A stretch of DNA of 49,971 nt. It comes from an uncultured Lachnospiraceae bacterium. Its GTDB lineage: Bacteria > Bacillota > Clostridia > Lachnospirales > Lachnospiraceae. The stretch's first letter is position 1. The number at the start of each line of letters is the position of its first letter. The notes beneath the pieces are model-generated. The model did no database searches, was not told the DNA's origin, and saw only the letters and a program-made list of their open reading frames with translations. The stretch spans positions 1 to 49,971 of the forward strand of contig ONBW01000026.1 in the NCBI GenBank assembly GCA_900316165.1, written 5' to 3'. The position numbers and the translations under genes are program-made. This document shows positions 42,698-49,971 of this stretch, piece by piece.

Positions 42698-44299
42698 TTA
42701 ATACTCCATCTGCTCCTGACCGAACTCAGCAAGTTCTAATCCCTCGTTTCTGTCCTCTACCATTCCGATACTCCACTCATTTACGAACAGAAGGAGCGGA
42801 CGTCCCTTAAGATCCATAACCTTCTTCATATCAGAGGTACCTACGATAGTATCCATGTCGATGTCCTTGTTCTCAACCCAGCGGACATACTCATAAGGGA
42901 GATTTTCCATAATGATATCGACGTTGTACTCGTTCTCAAGACGGAATTTCAACACATCAAACTGCAGGACACCTACGACACCAACGATGATCTCCTCCAT
43001 ACCTGTGTGGTACTCCTGGAAGATCTGAATGGCACCCTCCTGCGCTATCTGCATGATTCCCTTCATGAACTGTTTACGCTTCATCGTATCGACCTGTCTT
43101 ACACGGCAGAAATGCTCAGGTGCGAAGGTCGGGATACCCTCGAACTTAAAGTGCTCCTTCGCAGTCGTAAGCGTATCACCTATGGAATAGATGCCCGGGT
43201 CAAAAATACCGATTATATCACCAGCGTAGGCCTCTTCTATCATTTTTCTCGATGATGCCATCATCTGCTGAGGCTGTGAAAGACGGACGTCCTTGCCCTC
43301 CTGTACATGAAAAGCAGTCATACCGGCAGTAAACTTTCCAGAGCAGATACGCATGAAAGCAATTCTGTCCCTGTGAGCCTTATTCATATTCGCCTGAATC
43401 TTAAAGACGAATGCCGAGAAATCCTCGCTGTACGGGTCAATAAGCCCCTTGTCACTTTTTCTTGGAAGTGGAGGGGTTGTCATCTTTAAAAAGTGCTTTA
43501 AGAACGTCTCAACGCCGAAATTTGTAAGCGCTGAACCGAAGAAGACAGGAGTAAGCTCGCCGGCATCTACTTTTTTCTGATCAAAGGGTGCCCCGGCGCC
43601 ATCAAGAAGCTCCATCTCATCCATCAGAGTATCTCTCATGTCCTCTCCGATGGCGGCAATAAGGTCAGGGTCATCGATAGGATAATCCTTTTCTTCGCCC
43701 TCTTTGGTACCCTTCATAGTATCAGAGAAGGTCAGGACATTTTTCGTGTTTCTGTCGTAAACACCCTTGAAACTCTTACCGCTTCCGATAGGCCAGTTGA
43801 TAGGACAGGTAGCGATGCCAAGCTCGTTTTCGATATCGTCCATCAGCTCGAACGTATCCATGGCGTCACGGTCCATTTTATTTATAAATGTAAAAATAGG
43901 GATATGCCGCATGACGCAGACCTTGAACAGCTTTCTGGTCTGTGGCTCGACGCCCTTTGCGCCGTCGATAACCATGACCGCTGAGTCGGCTGCCATCAGC
44001 GTACGATATGTGTCCTCAGAGAAATCCTGATGTCCAGGAGTGTCGAGGATATTTATGCACATGCCGCCATACTCGAACTGAAGCACAGAGCTCGTGACTG
44101 AAATACCACGCTGCTTCTCTATCTCCATCCAGTCCGAAACCGCATGCCTTGCAGTAGCCTTTCCTTTAACGGAACCGGCCTGATTTATCTGTCCGCCATA
44201 CAGAAGAAACTTCTCTGTAAGTGTAGTCTTACCTGCATCCGGGTGAGAGATGATCGCAAATGTTCTCCTCTTTGTTATCTCATCCTTTAAATTTGCCAA
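42698..44299 (-). CDS. prfC: Peptide chain release factor 3
   Basis: RF3 is a GTPase that releases RF1/RF2 from the ribosome. The 533-residue protein has G1 SHPDAGKTTLTEKFL, the RGISVTSSV switch I, DTPGHQDFSEDTYR switch II and NKMDRD, followed by domains II and III. No ATG is available. Two TTG codons compete: the one at 44305 is only two bases from AGGAGG (44308-44313), the one at 44299 is eight bases away, so I use 44299. Confidence 0.96.
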   Translation of the reverse strand: MANLKDEITKRRTFAIISHPDAGKTTLTEKFLLYGGQINQAGSVKGKATARHAVSDWMEIEKQRGISVTSSVLQFEYGGMCINILDTPGHQDFSEDTYRTLMAADSAVMVIDGAKGVEPQTRKLFKVCVMRHIPIFTFINKMDRDAMDTFELMDDIENELGIATCPINWPIGSGKSFKGVYDRNTKNVLTFSDTMKGTKEGEEKDYPIDDPDLIAAIGEDMRDTLMDEMELLDGAGAPFDQKKVDAGELTPVFFGSALTNFGVETFLKHFLKMTTPPLPRKSDKGLIDPYSEDFSAFVFKIQANMNKAHRDRIAFMRICSGKFTAGMTAFHVQEGKDVRLSQPQQMMASSRKMIEEAYAGDIIGIFDPGIYSIGDTLTTAKEHFKFEGIPTFAPEHFCRVRQVDTMKRKQFMKGIMQIAQEGAIQIFQEYHTGMEEIIVGVVGVLQFDVLKFRLENEYNVDIIMENLPYEYVRWVENKDIDMDTIVGTSDMKKVMDLKGRPLLLFVNEWSIGMVEDRNEGLELAEFGQEQMEY

Positions 44300-44315
44300 A
44301 GCCAAAACCTCCTGA

Positions 44316-45416
44316 TCATGATTCCAAAACTATATTATTATATTTGAAATCATTAGCGAGGTCAAGCACTCTTCCTGTTTCTATCTCAACTACTTTTGGA
44401 CGCATAGGATAATCCGGATTGTTAGCGACTACTTTTGCAAGCTGTCCGTTTGAAAGCTGCACTACAGAATCAACAGGATAGAGGATCACGCTCTTAGAGA
44501 AGCACTCAAGAGCCTTGATGTCCAAGGCATCTCCCATCGCAAGCACCATCTCCATAGCCTCACGCTGTCCGAAAGGCTCCTTATAAGGACGCTTCGTAAC
44601 GAGAGCATCGTAGATATCAGCCACAGAAATAATCCTGGCATAGGTCGGTATTTTTTCCTCTGTGACACCCATCGGGTATCCCTTTCCATTGAGCTTCTCG
44701 TGGTGCATAAGAACTCCGAGAAGTATCTGGGGAGAAAATTCATTTTTTTCTTTTAGGATATTATAGCCTATAGTCGAATGGGATTTCATGACAGCAAATT
44801 CTTCATCTGTAAGCTTTCCCGGCTTATTTAAGATTTCAAGCGGGATCTTTGATTTTCCCATATCGTGAAGAAGACCTGCCACAAGCAGTTCGTGGAGTTC
44901 TTTATCATTCAGGCCGTATTTCTTGCCGATGATGGCTGAGATGGTTGCCACATCCACCGAATGTCTGAAGGTGTACTCATCGCTGGTCTTTAAAGTCCTG
45001 ATATCGACAGCTATAGAATTATTCGAGAGAATACTCTTTGAGAGGTCTTCGGCAATTGAGTTAGTAGCCGCCGTAAAGTCCTTGCTCTCAGGATCGTTGA
45101 ACAGGTAAGCGACTCCCTGTCCGACACGCTCCTTTACATCATTTGAGATGCTGACCTTTACCGGGTCGTCCTTGTGATTTGCCTCGATTGCCTTCTTTGT
45201 GGCTTCAGGGATAACGATGTTCTGCTCGAGCTCGTCAGGAACTCCCTCGTATATATAGATTCCCATGATACCCTTCTTCTGCAGGTATTCGATTTGGAAA
45301 TCATCCAGATACGCGCCTTTTTTTATCATCTCACGGCCAGTCCGGTCTCTTATCGTCTGGTCGATTCTTGCTCCGGCTGATACTACTCTTGTACTTACGA
45401 ATTTTCTCTTTCCCAT
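44316..45416 (-). CDS. HD-GYP domain protein (predicted c-di-GMP phosphodiesterase)
   Basis: The 366-residue protein has an N-terminal region like DUF3391 (about 5-80) and an HD-GYP domain with LLHDMGKSKIP and the full HHEKLNGKGYP motif, followed by a short C-terminal beta domain. All the metal-binding signatures look intact, so it should hydrolyse cyclic di-GMP, which in flagellated bacteria controls the motile/sessile switch. No membrane segment is seen. GGGGGTG precedes the ATG. prfC follows after a 16-base gap in the same transcript. Confidence 0.92.
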   Translation of the reverse strand: MGKRKFVSTRVVSAGARIDQTIRDRTGREMIKKGAYLDDFQIEYLQKKGIMGIYIYEGVPDELEQNIVIPEATKKAIEANHKDDPVKVSISNDVKERVGQGVAYLFNDPESKDFTAATNSIAEDLSKSILSNNSIAVDIRTLKTSDEYTFRHSVDVATISAIIGKKYGLNDKELHELLVAGLLHDMGKSKIPLEILNKPGKLTDEEFAVMKSHSTIGYNILKEKNEFSPQILLGVLMHHEKLNGKGYPMGVTEEKIPTYARIISVADIYDALVTKRPYKEPFGQREAMEMVLAMGDALDIKALECFSKSVILYPVDSVVQLSNGQLAKVVANNPDYPMRPKVVEIETGRVLDLANDFKYNNIVLES

Positions 45417-45456
45417 GCTTACACCCCCAAGCGTAAACTAGAAATATCTAACATTT

Positions 45457-45485
45457 ATTATACTCTTCTCAATCGAATTTGTGAA
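45457..45485 (-). promoter_or_regulatory. Promoter of the HD-GYP-prfC operon
   Basis: Minus-strand -35 TTCACA (45480-45485), 17-base spacer, perfect -10 TATAAT (45457-45462). The -35 overlaps the 3' end of the amylosucrase-like gene. Confidence 0.75.
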
Positions 45486-47322
45486 ACAGCCATGCGAAAT
45501 CTCCTGACTGGATCAGGACATTTTTGGCAGGGCGCTTTTTACCGCTCATCAGGTCGTAGTACTGCTCCGGCTCATCTATCCATGCAGTCTCGTCCTGGTC
45601 TCCGAAGTTAAACAGGGCAATAAGCTTTTCTCCCTGATAGTATCTGCCGATTCCAAGAATATTGTCGTTATAGGTCTCTACAATCCAGGTATCAGCAAGG
45701 CTGTCGAAAACTATATGGTCTCTTCTGACTGATAGAAGCTTTTCAATCCCGTTAAAAATCTGGCCTTCCTTTGAATCCGGATCATCGATATTTTTGGCTG
45801 CCTTCCAGTTCATCGCACCTCTGTGTATATAACGGCTGTCATCACATTTGAGCGGGTCGTCATGGTAGCTGTAATCGTTCTCCTGTCCTATCTCATCTCC
45901 GGAGTACAGAACCGGTATACCGCTCTGCGTGAAAAGAAAAGCGTGAAGCATCAGATCAAGCCTTATCGCACGTTTAAGCTTTTTTTCATCCTTTTCATAC
46001 GAGGCTGCCTCAACTCCGCAGAGTGAAGCTGTGGTCCCGCAGAGCCTTGCATCACCAAGTCTAGGGTCATCGTTATAGAGCTCACCTCTCGACTCAGAAC
46101 CAGGGAAGCGGCCTGTGAAATAATCATTTAAGAATTTCTTGTGAGGCACCTCAGAAATACCGAACTGGCTTAAGAAAGCATAGTCGAGTCCCCAGCCGAT
46201 ATCATCGTGACATCTCAAATAATTCAGGAAAGTATAGCTGTGCGGAAGTGCGAAAACTGTCCCAAGCTGATGCTTTAAAAGTCTTACATCGTGTGTAGCT
46301 ACAGTATGCCAGGTGCTTGCCATAGTCGTAACGTTGTAGAGCATATGGCACTCCGGCTTCTCCTCTGTACCGAAATAAGGCACGACCTTCGAAGGCTCCA
46401 TGACTACTTCTCCAAGAAGCAGGTTCCCAGGGCAGACAATATCACAGGCTATGTGCATGATTCTTACAAGCGTATGAACCTGAGGCAGGTTACGGCAGGA
46501 AGTGCCGAGCTCCTTCCAGATATACGGGGTGGCGTCAAGTCTTATGACATCGATACCCTGATTGCAGAGGTAGAGCATATTCTCAGTCATATCGTTAAAG
46601 ACTGTAGGATTGGCATAGTTCAAATCCCACTGATATGGGTAAAAGGTAGTCATTACTACCTTCCCAGCCTCCTCACACCAGGTAAAATTCCCCGGAGCTG
46701 TCTGTGGAAAAACCTGTGGAACAGTCTTCTCGAATTCGTTCGGAATATCCCAGTTGTCATAGAAGAAATATCTGTCCTGATACTCCTTCTCGCCGGCTTT
46801 AGCTCTCTTAGCCCACTCATGGTCCTCACTCGTGTGGTTCATGACGAAGTCGAGGCAGGTGACCATTCCCCTGGAATGACAGTCTCTGCAGAGGTCAGCA
46901 AGGTCCTTCATCGTACCGTACTTCGGGTCGACAGACCTGAAATCAGCAACCGCATAGCCTCCGTCACTTCTGCCCTCAGGACTCGTGAGAAGTGGCATCA
47001 GATGCACGTAATTGACACCTGTTCTCTGCAGATAATCGAGGTGCTTTCTTACACCCTTCAGATTCCCGCCAAAATTCTGTGTATAGAGCATCATTCCAAG
47101 GATATCATTACCCTTGTACCAGTCAGGAACGACAGTCCTCGCCTCATCCCATTCCTTTAAGATCTCACTGCGGGCGTCGTACATTTTTCTAAGCATAGAA
47201 ACGAAATATTCGTAGGCATGCTCGTCATTATACAGCTCCATATACAGCCACTTCATCTCGTCGCCGTATTTTTTAAGTCTCTCGTCAAAAGCATCTGATT
47301 TTACAGACTTTGCTGACTTCAT
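45469..47322 (-). CDS. Amylosucrase-like GH13 enzyme (GH13_4 type)
   Basis: The 617-residue protein has the amylosucrase layout: a helical N-terminal domain, then the GH13 barrel (NFGGNLKGVRKHLDYLQRTG, VTCLDFVMNHTSEDHEW) with nucleophile Asp263 (VIRLDATPYIWK), acid/base Glu305 (LLGEVVMEP) and Asp373 (RCHDDIGWG). The SDGGY and DDSR segments, which supply the salt-bridge pair closing the sucrose pocket in amylosucrase, are both present. There is no signal peptide, so it acts inside the cell. It could make glucan from sucrose or be a sucrose hydrolase. The ATG at 47322 follows GAGGA. Confidence 0.87.
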   Translation of the reverse strand: MKSAKSVKSDAFDERLKKYGDEMKWLYMELYNDEHAYEYFVSMLRKMYDARSEILKEWDEARTVVPDWYKGNDILGMMLYTQNFGGNLKGVRKHLDYLQRTGVNYVHLMPLLTSPEGRSDGGYAVADFRSVDPKYGTMKDLADLCRDCHSRGMVTCLDFVMNHTSEDHEWAKRAKAGEKEYQDRYFFYDNWDIPNEFEKTVPQVFPQTAPGNFTWCEEAGKVVMTTFYPYQWDLNYANPTVFNDMTENMLYLCNQGIDVIRLDATPYIWKELGTSCRNLPQVHTLVRIMHIACDIVCPGNLLLGEVVMEPSKVVPYFGTEEKPECHMLYNVTTMASTWHTVATHDVRLLKHQLGTVFALPHSYTFLNYLRCHDDIGWGLDYAFLSQFGISEVPHKKFLNDYFTGRFPGSESRGELYNDDPRLGDARLCGTTASLCGVEAASYEKDEKKLKRAIRLDLMLHAFLFTQSGIPVLYSGDEIGQENDYSYHDDPLKCDDSRYIHRGAMNWKAAKNIDDPDSKEGQIFNGIEKLLSVRRDHIVFDSLADTWIVETYNDNILGIGRYYQGEKLIALFNFGDQDETAWIDEPEQYYDLMSGKKRPAKNVLIQSGDFAWLFHKFD

Positions 47323-47362
47323 ATATTTAAATCCTCTCAAATCTTTATTAACTACGGGTTTT

Positions 47363-47391
47363 ATTATATCACCTCAAACGGCCTCTGAAAA
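47363..47391 (-). promoter_or_regulatory. Promoter of the amylosucrase-like gene
   Basis: Minus-strand extended -10 TGATATAAT (-10 TATAAT at 47363-47368) with a weak -35 TTTTCA (47386-47391) at 17 bases. Confidence 0.7.
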
Positions 47392-47395
47392 GCTT

Positions 47396-48169
47396 TTACA
47401 ACCTGCTTCGCAGTATGAAAAATAAAACGACAGCCCAGATAAAAAGCGCCTCACAGATACATAAGAAATGTCCGCTGGTATCACCGCTGATTCCTCCGAA
47501 CTGCTTTTCATAGATAAGCTTCGATATAAAAAGCCACGCCACACATACAAGTATCGCCGGTATCACAGATGAATTACGGTTTAAAAAGCTTAACGCGATC
47601 ACCGCAAACAGATAGATAAACATCATCGTAAGTGTAAACTGCCTGCTGCCCTTTGTCTCGAAATGAATCAGAGAAGTGTTGTTATCCCGCCTTTTAAAAG
47701 TACAGACTGCAATCCCGGAAAGTGTCCTCGATACCACAAATCCATAGAGAACTGAAGTGAAACATCCAATACACTGCGCTTCAAAAATTCCAGCTGTCAT
47801 GAAAAGAGCCAGCACCAAAAGCTCTATGACACCAAAAGCTCCTATATGAGAATCCTTCATTATACGGATTTTCTCATCCCTGTCCCTGTGCGAGCAGAGT
47901 GCGTCCATCGTATCCATGTAACCGTCGATATGAAAACCGCCTGTATAGATAACGATTACCGCTGTAAGAATCAAAGAATTAGCCAGCGTGCTGATTCCTA
48001 GTAGTACAAGTCCTCTGTACATCAGGAAAAGTATCCCCGAAAGCCCCGCTCCTACCAACGGGAAAAAAGCAAACGAATTCTCATAGTTTTTCTGGTCCCA
48101 CTGAAACTGCGGCATCGGAACTGCTGAATACATAGAAAACGCTATAGCCAGACTGCATAAAAAATTCAT
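47396..48169 (-). CDS. cobS: Adenosylcobinamide-GDP ribazoletransferase
   Basis: CobS joins the lower ligand to adenosylcobinamide-GDP in the last steps of coenzyme B12 assembly, in the membrane. The 257-residue multi-pass protein has the signatures GGFHIDGYMDTMDAL...DRDEKIRIMKDSHIGAFG and GGISGDTSGHFLCICE. The ATG at 48169 is chosen because GAGGG lies five bases upstream; a GTG four codons earlier overlaps the stop of the previous gene. No other cob gene is in the window. Confidence 0.94.
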   Translation of the reverse strand: MNFLCSLAIAFSMYSAVPMPQFQWDQKNYENSFAFFPLVGAGLSGILFLMYRGLVLLGISTLANSLILTAVIVIYTGGFHIDGYMDTMDALCSHRDRDEKIRIMKDSHIGAFGVIELLVLALFMTAGIFEAQCIGCFTSVLYGFVVSRTLSGIAVCTFKRRDNNTSLIHFETKGSRQFTLTMMFIYLFAVIALSFLNRNSSVIPAILVCVAWLFISKLIYEKQFGGISGDTSGHFLCICEALFIWAVVLFFILRSRL

Positions 48170-48177
48170 CAAAACCC

Positions 48178-49161
48178 TCACACCAGTGAAAATGACAGAG
48201 TCATCCTGTTATTTTTATAGACGAGGTTAAGCACCGCTCCGTTTATCATAGTCATCATTGGCGCAGTGTGCCCTATGTCCGCGCGGTTTATGACCGGAAT
48301 ATCACCAAGTGCCATCGAAGCCGCCTCCTCATAGGTCATTCCATTATCCGACGACTCGAACACAGTCCGCCCGAAGATCACTGCCTCAGTACATTCAAAC
48401 CAGCCTGCATACTTCATCTGAAGAAGTGTCCTGTAGAGCGCTTCCGCACTCAGTGAAAAATTATCGAAGTACCAGATGAAATGGTCACCCCTGTATCTGC
48501 TTAAGAATTCCTTCGTTCCATCGTAGGGCGTTCCGATAAGGTCCTTAAGTACATCGATACAGCCACCGATGCATCTGCCCTTTACAGAAAGCTCGGTGGC
48601 AGAGCAGGTCATGTCAGAGTCCTTATCATAGCTTATCTTATCAGCCATAAATGGCGGAGTGATCATGTATTTCGGGTAACTGGTCTCCGTCAAATTCTCA
48701 CCCTTTATCATCTCGAGATTCTTCATCACATAGTCAGGAGTCGGCGTCCTGCCGTAGCTTCCGGCATTTAACCCATAAAAAGTCGCCACATCACAGAGAG
48801 TCGTGTATGGGTAGAGAATTCCAGTCGGATCAGAGGCTCCAATGATCCACTTCGGGTTAATCTTCATAGCGTCAAAGTCGACATACGGCAGGCACTCGTC
48901 CAAAAAATCACCACCGGCGGCACACATCACGAAATCGACCTTCAGATCTCTGAAAAGTAACGTAAGCTCCTCACCGCGGGTCTTCGCGTCTGCACTCCTG
49001 TCGGCGTCATTTCTTACCGACGCAGTCTCAAGTATCTCAAAGCCCTCATTCTTTAAAAAATGAACGCTCTCCTCCCAGCCTGCCAGATCGTCTCCAACTC
49101 CGGCGCTAGGCGCTGCGATACCTATCGTGCTTCCATTCTGTAAAAATTCCGGATAAACCAT
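48178..49161 (-). CDS. S66-family LD-carboxypeptidase-like protein (LdcA/MccF)
   Basis: Members cut L,D bonds in muropeptides or microcin-type conjugates. The 327-residue cytoplasmic protein has the nucleophile segment GASDPTG (Ser110) and the C-terminal GHTAP (His298). Where the family usually shows an ED-type acidic segment after the GRCIGG stretch, this protein reads IWYFDNFSLS, so the catalytic glutamate may be replaced by aspartate; I cannot align this with certainty. GGAG precedes the ATG. cobS follows with nine bases between. Confidence 0.82.
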   Translation of the reverse strand: MVYPEFLQNGSTIGIAAPSAGVGDDLAGWEESVHFLKNEGFEILETASVRNDADRSADAKTRGEELTLLFRDLKVDFVMCAAGGDFLDECLPYVDFDAMKINPKWIIGASDPTGILYPYTTLCDVATFYGLNAGSYGRTPTPDYVMKNLEMIKGENLTETSYPKYMITPPFMADKISYDKDSDMTCSATELSVKGRCIGGCIDVLKDLIGTPYDGTKEFLSRYRGDHFIWYFDNFSLSAEALYRTLLQMKYAGWFECTEAVIFGRTVFESSDNGMTYEEAASMALGDIPVINRADIGHTAPMMTMINGAVLNLVYKNNRMTLSFSLV

Positions 49162-49213
49162 AATTCTCCTGTATTATCGGGCGATTGCCCCTTCAAAAAA
49201 TGCGTGACTGATC

Positions 49214-49822
49214 CTAATCGTTCTCCCGGCTGTCGTCCTTCAGATCTCCTGACTTCAGATGTTTGTCGAGGATCTCCCTTGTGATGGCATACAGGTCCTG
49301 TGAGGCTGCCTTTGTTCCGTCCTGTCTTCCTCTTACCTGGCTGTAGCTTACACCGTGCTCACGCCAGTCACCGCCTCCGTTTGAATCGTTAAGAAGCAGC
49401 GGCTGAAGATTATCCATGGCTCTAGCGAACCTTGCCTCAGGGGTCTTCCTCTCCTGAAACTCCTCAAAAATCTCTCTCAGGTCCTTTGCCTGGTCCTCAG
49501 GCAGCAGTGCAAAAATCCTGTCGGCTGCCTTCTCTTCCCTCTCATCCTGAGTCTTCTTGCCCTCTTCATCGTAGGCATAGGTGTCACCTGCGTCTATCTC
49601 TACGATATCGTGGATAAGGCACATGATCATAGTACGGGCAACGTCTATTTTTTCATCGGAATATTCGCTTAAGAGGTATGTCATCAGCGCCATGTGCCAG
49701 GCATGCTCAGCGTCGTCCTCATTCCTCCCGTGGTTCGTCAGATGGGTCTGACGAAAAACTGTCTTCTCCTTATCTGCCTCAAGAATAAAATCCTTCTGTT
49801 TTTCAAATCTTTCTCTGTCCAT
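49214..49822 (-). CDS. HD-domain hydrolase (5'-deoxynucleotidase YfbR-like)
   Basis: The 202-residue protein has the metal-binding HD signature in order: AEHAWH, CLIHDIVEIDAGD and RAMDNLQP. This is the pattern of the HD_3/YfbR group, which includes dNMP 5'-nucleotidases; the substrate here is not proven. GGAG precedes the ATG. The 52 bases to the next gene hold only a small GGGC/GCCC hairpin without a T run. Confidence 0.88.
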   Translation of the reverse strand: MDRERFEKQKDFILEADKEKTVFRQTHLTNHGRNEDDAEHAWHMALMTYLLSEYSDEKIDVARTMIMCLIHDIVEIDAGDTYAYDEEGKKTQDEREEKAADRIFALLPEDQAKDLREIFEEFQERKTPEARFARAMDNLQPLLLNDSNGGGDWREHGVSYSQVRGRQDGTKAASQDLYAITREILDKHLKSGDLKDDSREND

Positions 49823-49838
49823 AACGTCTCCATTAAGT

Positions 49839-49867
49839 CTGATACAAATCCAAAAATAAATTGTGAA
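49839..49867 (-). promoter_or_regulatory. Possible promoter of the HD hydrolase gene
   Basis: Minus-strand -35 TTCACA (49862-49867), 17-base spacer, -10 TATCAG (49839-49844). Bases 49868-49971 are A/T-rich with no gene that I can support. Confidence 0.5.
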
Positions 49868-49971
49868 AAATATGGCTCTTCATCAGTTTGTGTGGGTAGC
49901 TAAAACGCTGTAACCCTTGTAAATATTGAAAAAGCATACATTTTCCTGTACAATTTTTTCGCCAAAAAAAA

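Noticed and set aside
44300-44305. First TTG of prfC
   Set aside because: It is only two bases after AGGAGG; the second TTG at 44299 has the usual eight-base spacing.
46291-47160. Long + strand open frame of 289 codons opposite the amylosucrase-like gene
   Set aside because: The minus-strand frame has clear GH13 motifs; the opposite frame has no recognisable domain and no ribosome binding site, so it is a shadow.
1-49971. CRISPR arrays, IS elements, prophage or integrated-element borders
   Set aside because: No spaced direct repeats, transposase-like proteins, integrases or tRNA-associated att-like duplications were seen; the gene content is housekeeping.

Overview
This window reads as a chromosomal segment of a Gram-positive Clostridia, most likely a flagellated Lachnospiraceae (Butyrivibrio/Roseburia-like). 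The evidence is a low-to-mid GC content, strong AGGAGG-type ribosome binding sites, textbook TTGACA/TATAAT promoters with 17-base spacers, and gene neighbourhoods typical of that family: ylxM-ffh-rpsP-khpA-rimM-trmD-rplS, rbgA-rnhB-fliK-like-fhlB-yraN, der-plsY-gpsA-dut-scpAB, and a sodium-pumping decarboxylase cluster. Family assignment is by protein resemblance from memory; no search was run. Of about 52 genes only one is on the + strand, so the window probably lies on one replichore with its leading strand read leftwards. I saw no tRNA, IS element, prophage or CRISPR array.

Layout in the direction of transcription (right to left). 49.8-44.3 kb: an HD nucleotidase-like protein, an S66 LD-carboxypeptidase-like protein, cobS, an amylosucrase-like GH13 enzyme, an HD-GYP protein and prfC. 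42.5-40.8 kb: recA-recX, with a degenerate SOS-like box in the recA promoter. 40.7-38.6 kb: the single + strand gene, a PH-like/coiled-coil/J-domain protein preceded by a ten-codon upstream ORF that overlaps its start. 38.4-34.3 kb: the ylxM-ffh-rpsP-khpA-rimM-trmD-rplS translation/secretion block. 34.2-32.2 kb: two signal peptidase I genes on either side of the ribosome-assembly GTPase rbgA. 32.2-23.0 kb: an 11-gene, almost gapless block from rnhB to scpB. 22.8-17.8 kb: a biotin-dependent Na+-decarboxylase cluster with two different carboxyltransferases. 17.7-13.8 kb: a two-component system with an L,D-transpeptidase gene between regulator and kinase. 13.8-8.2 kb: lipoprotein, cheV, an acidic single-pass membrane protein, hisH, hisF, ung. 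8.1-5.6 kb: a Ser/Thr-rich small protein and an acyltransferase/zinc-ribbon membrane pair. 5.6-0.36 kb: an Ig/cohesin-like membrane protein, clpC, a small conserved protein and radA.

The left end (1-263) holds two tandem 17-base-spaced promoters, an A/T-rich UP-like tract and a leader with a boxA-like segment. This fits the start of a ribosomal RNA operon transcribed leftwards out of the window; the rRNA itself lies outside.

Most of the region is housekeeping. The parts most worth a second look are the transcarboxylase-like/Na+-pump hybrid cluster, the regulator-L,D-transpeptidase-kinase operon, the PH/J-domain protein with its coupled upstream ORF, the near-leaderless ylxM-ffh promoter, and two places where an intrinsic terminator sits directly before the next gene's ribosome binding site with no room for a promoter.
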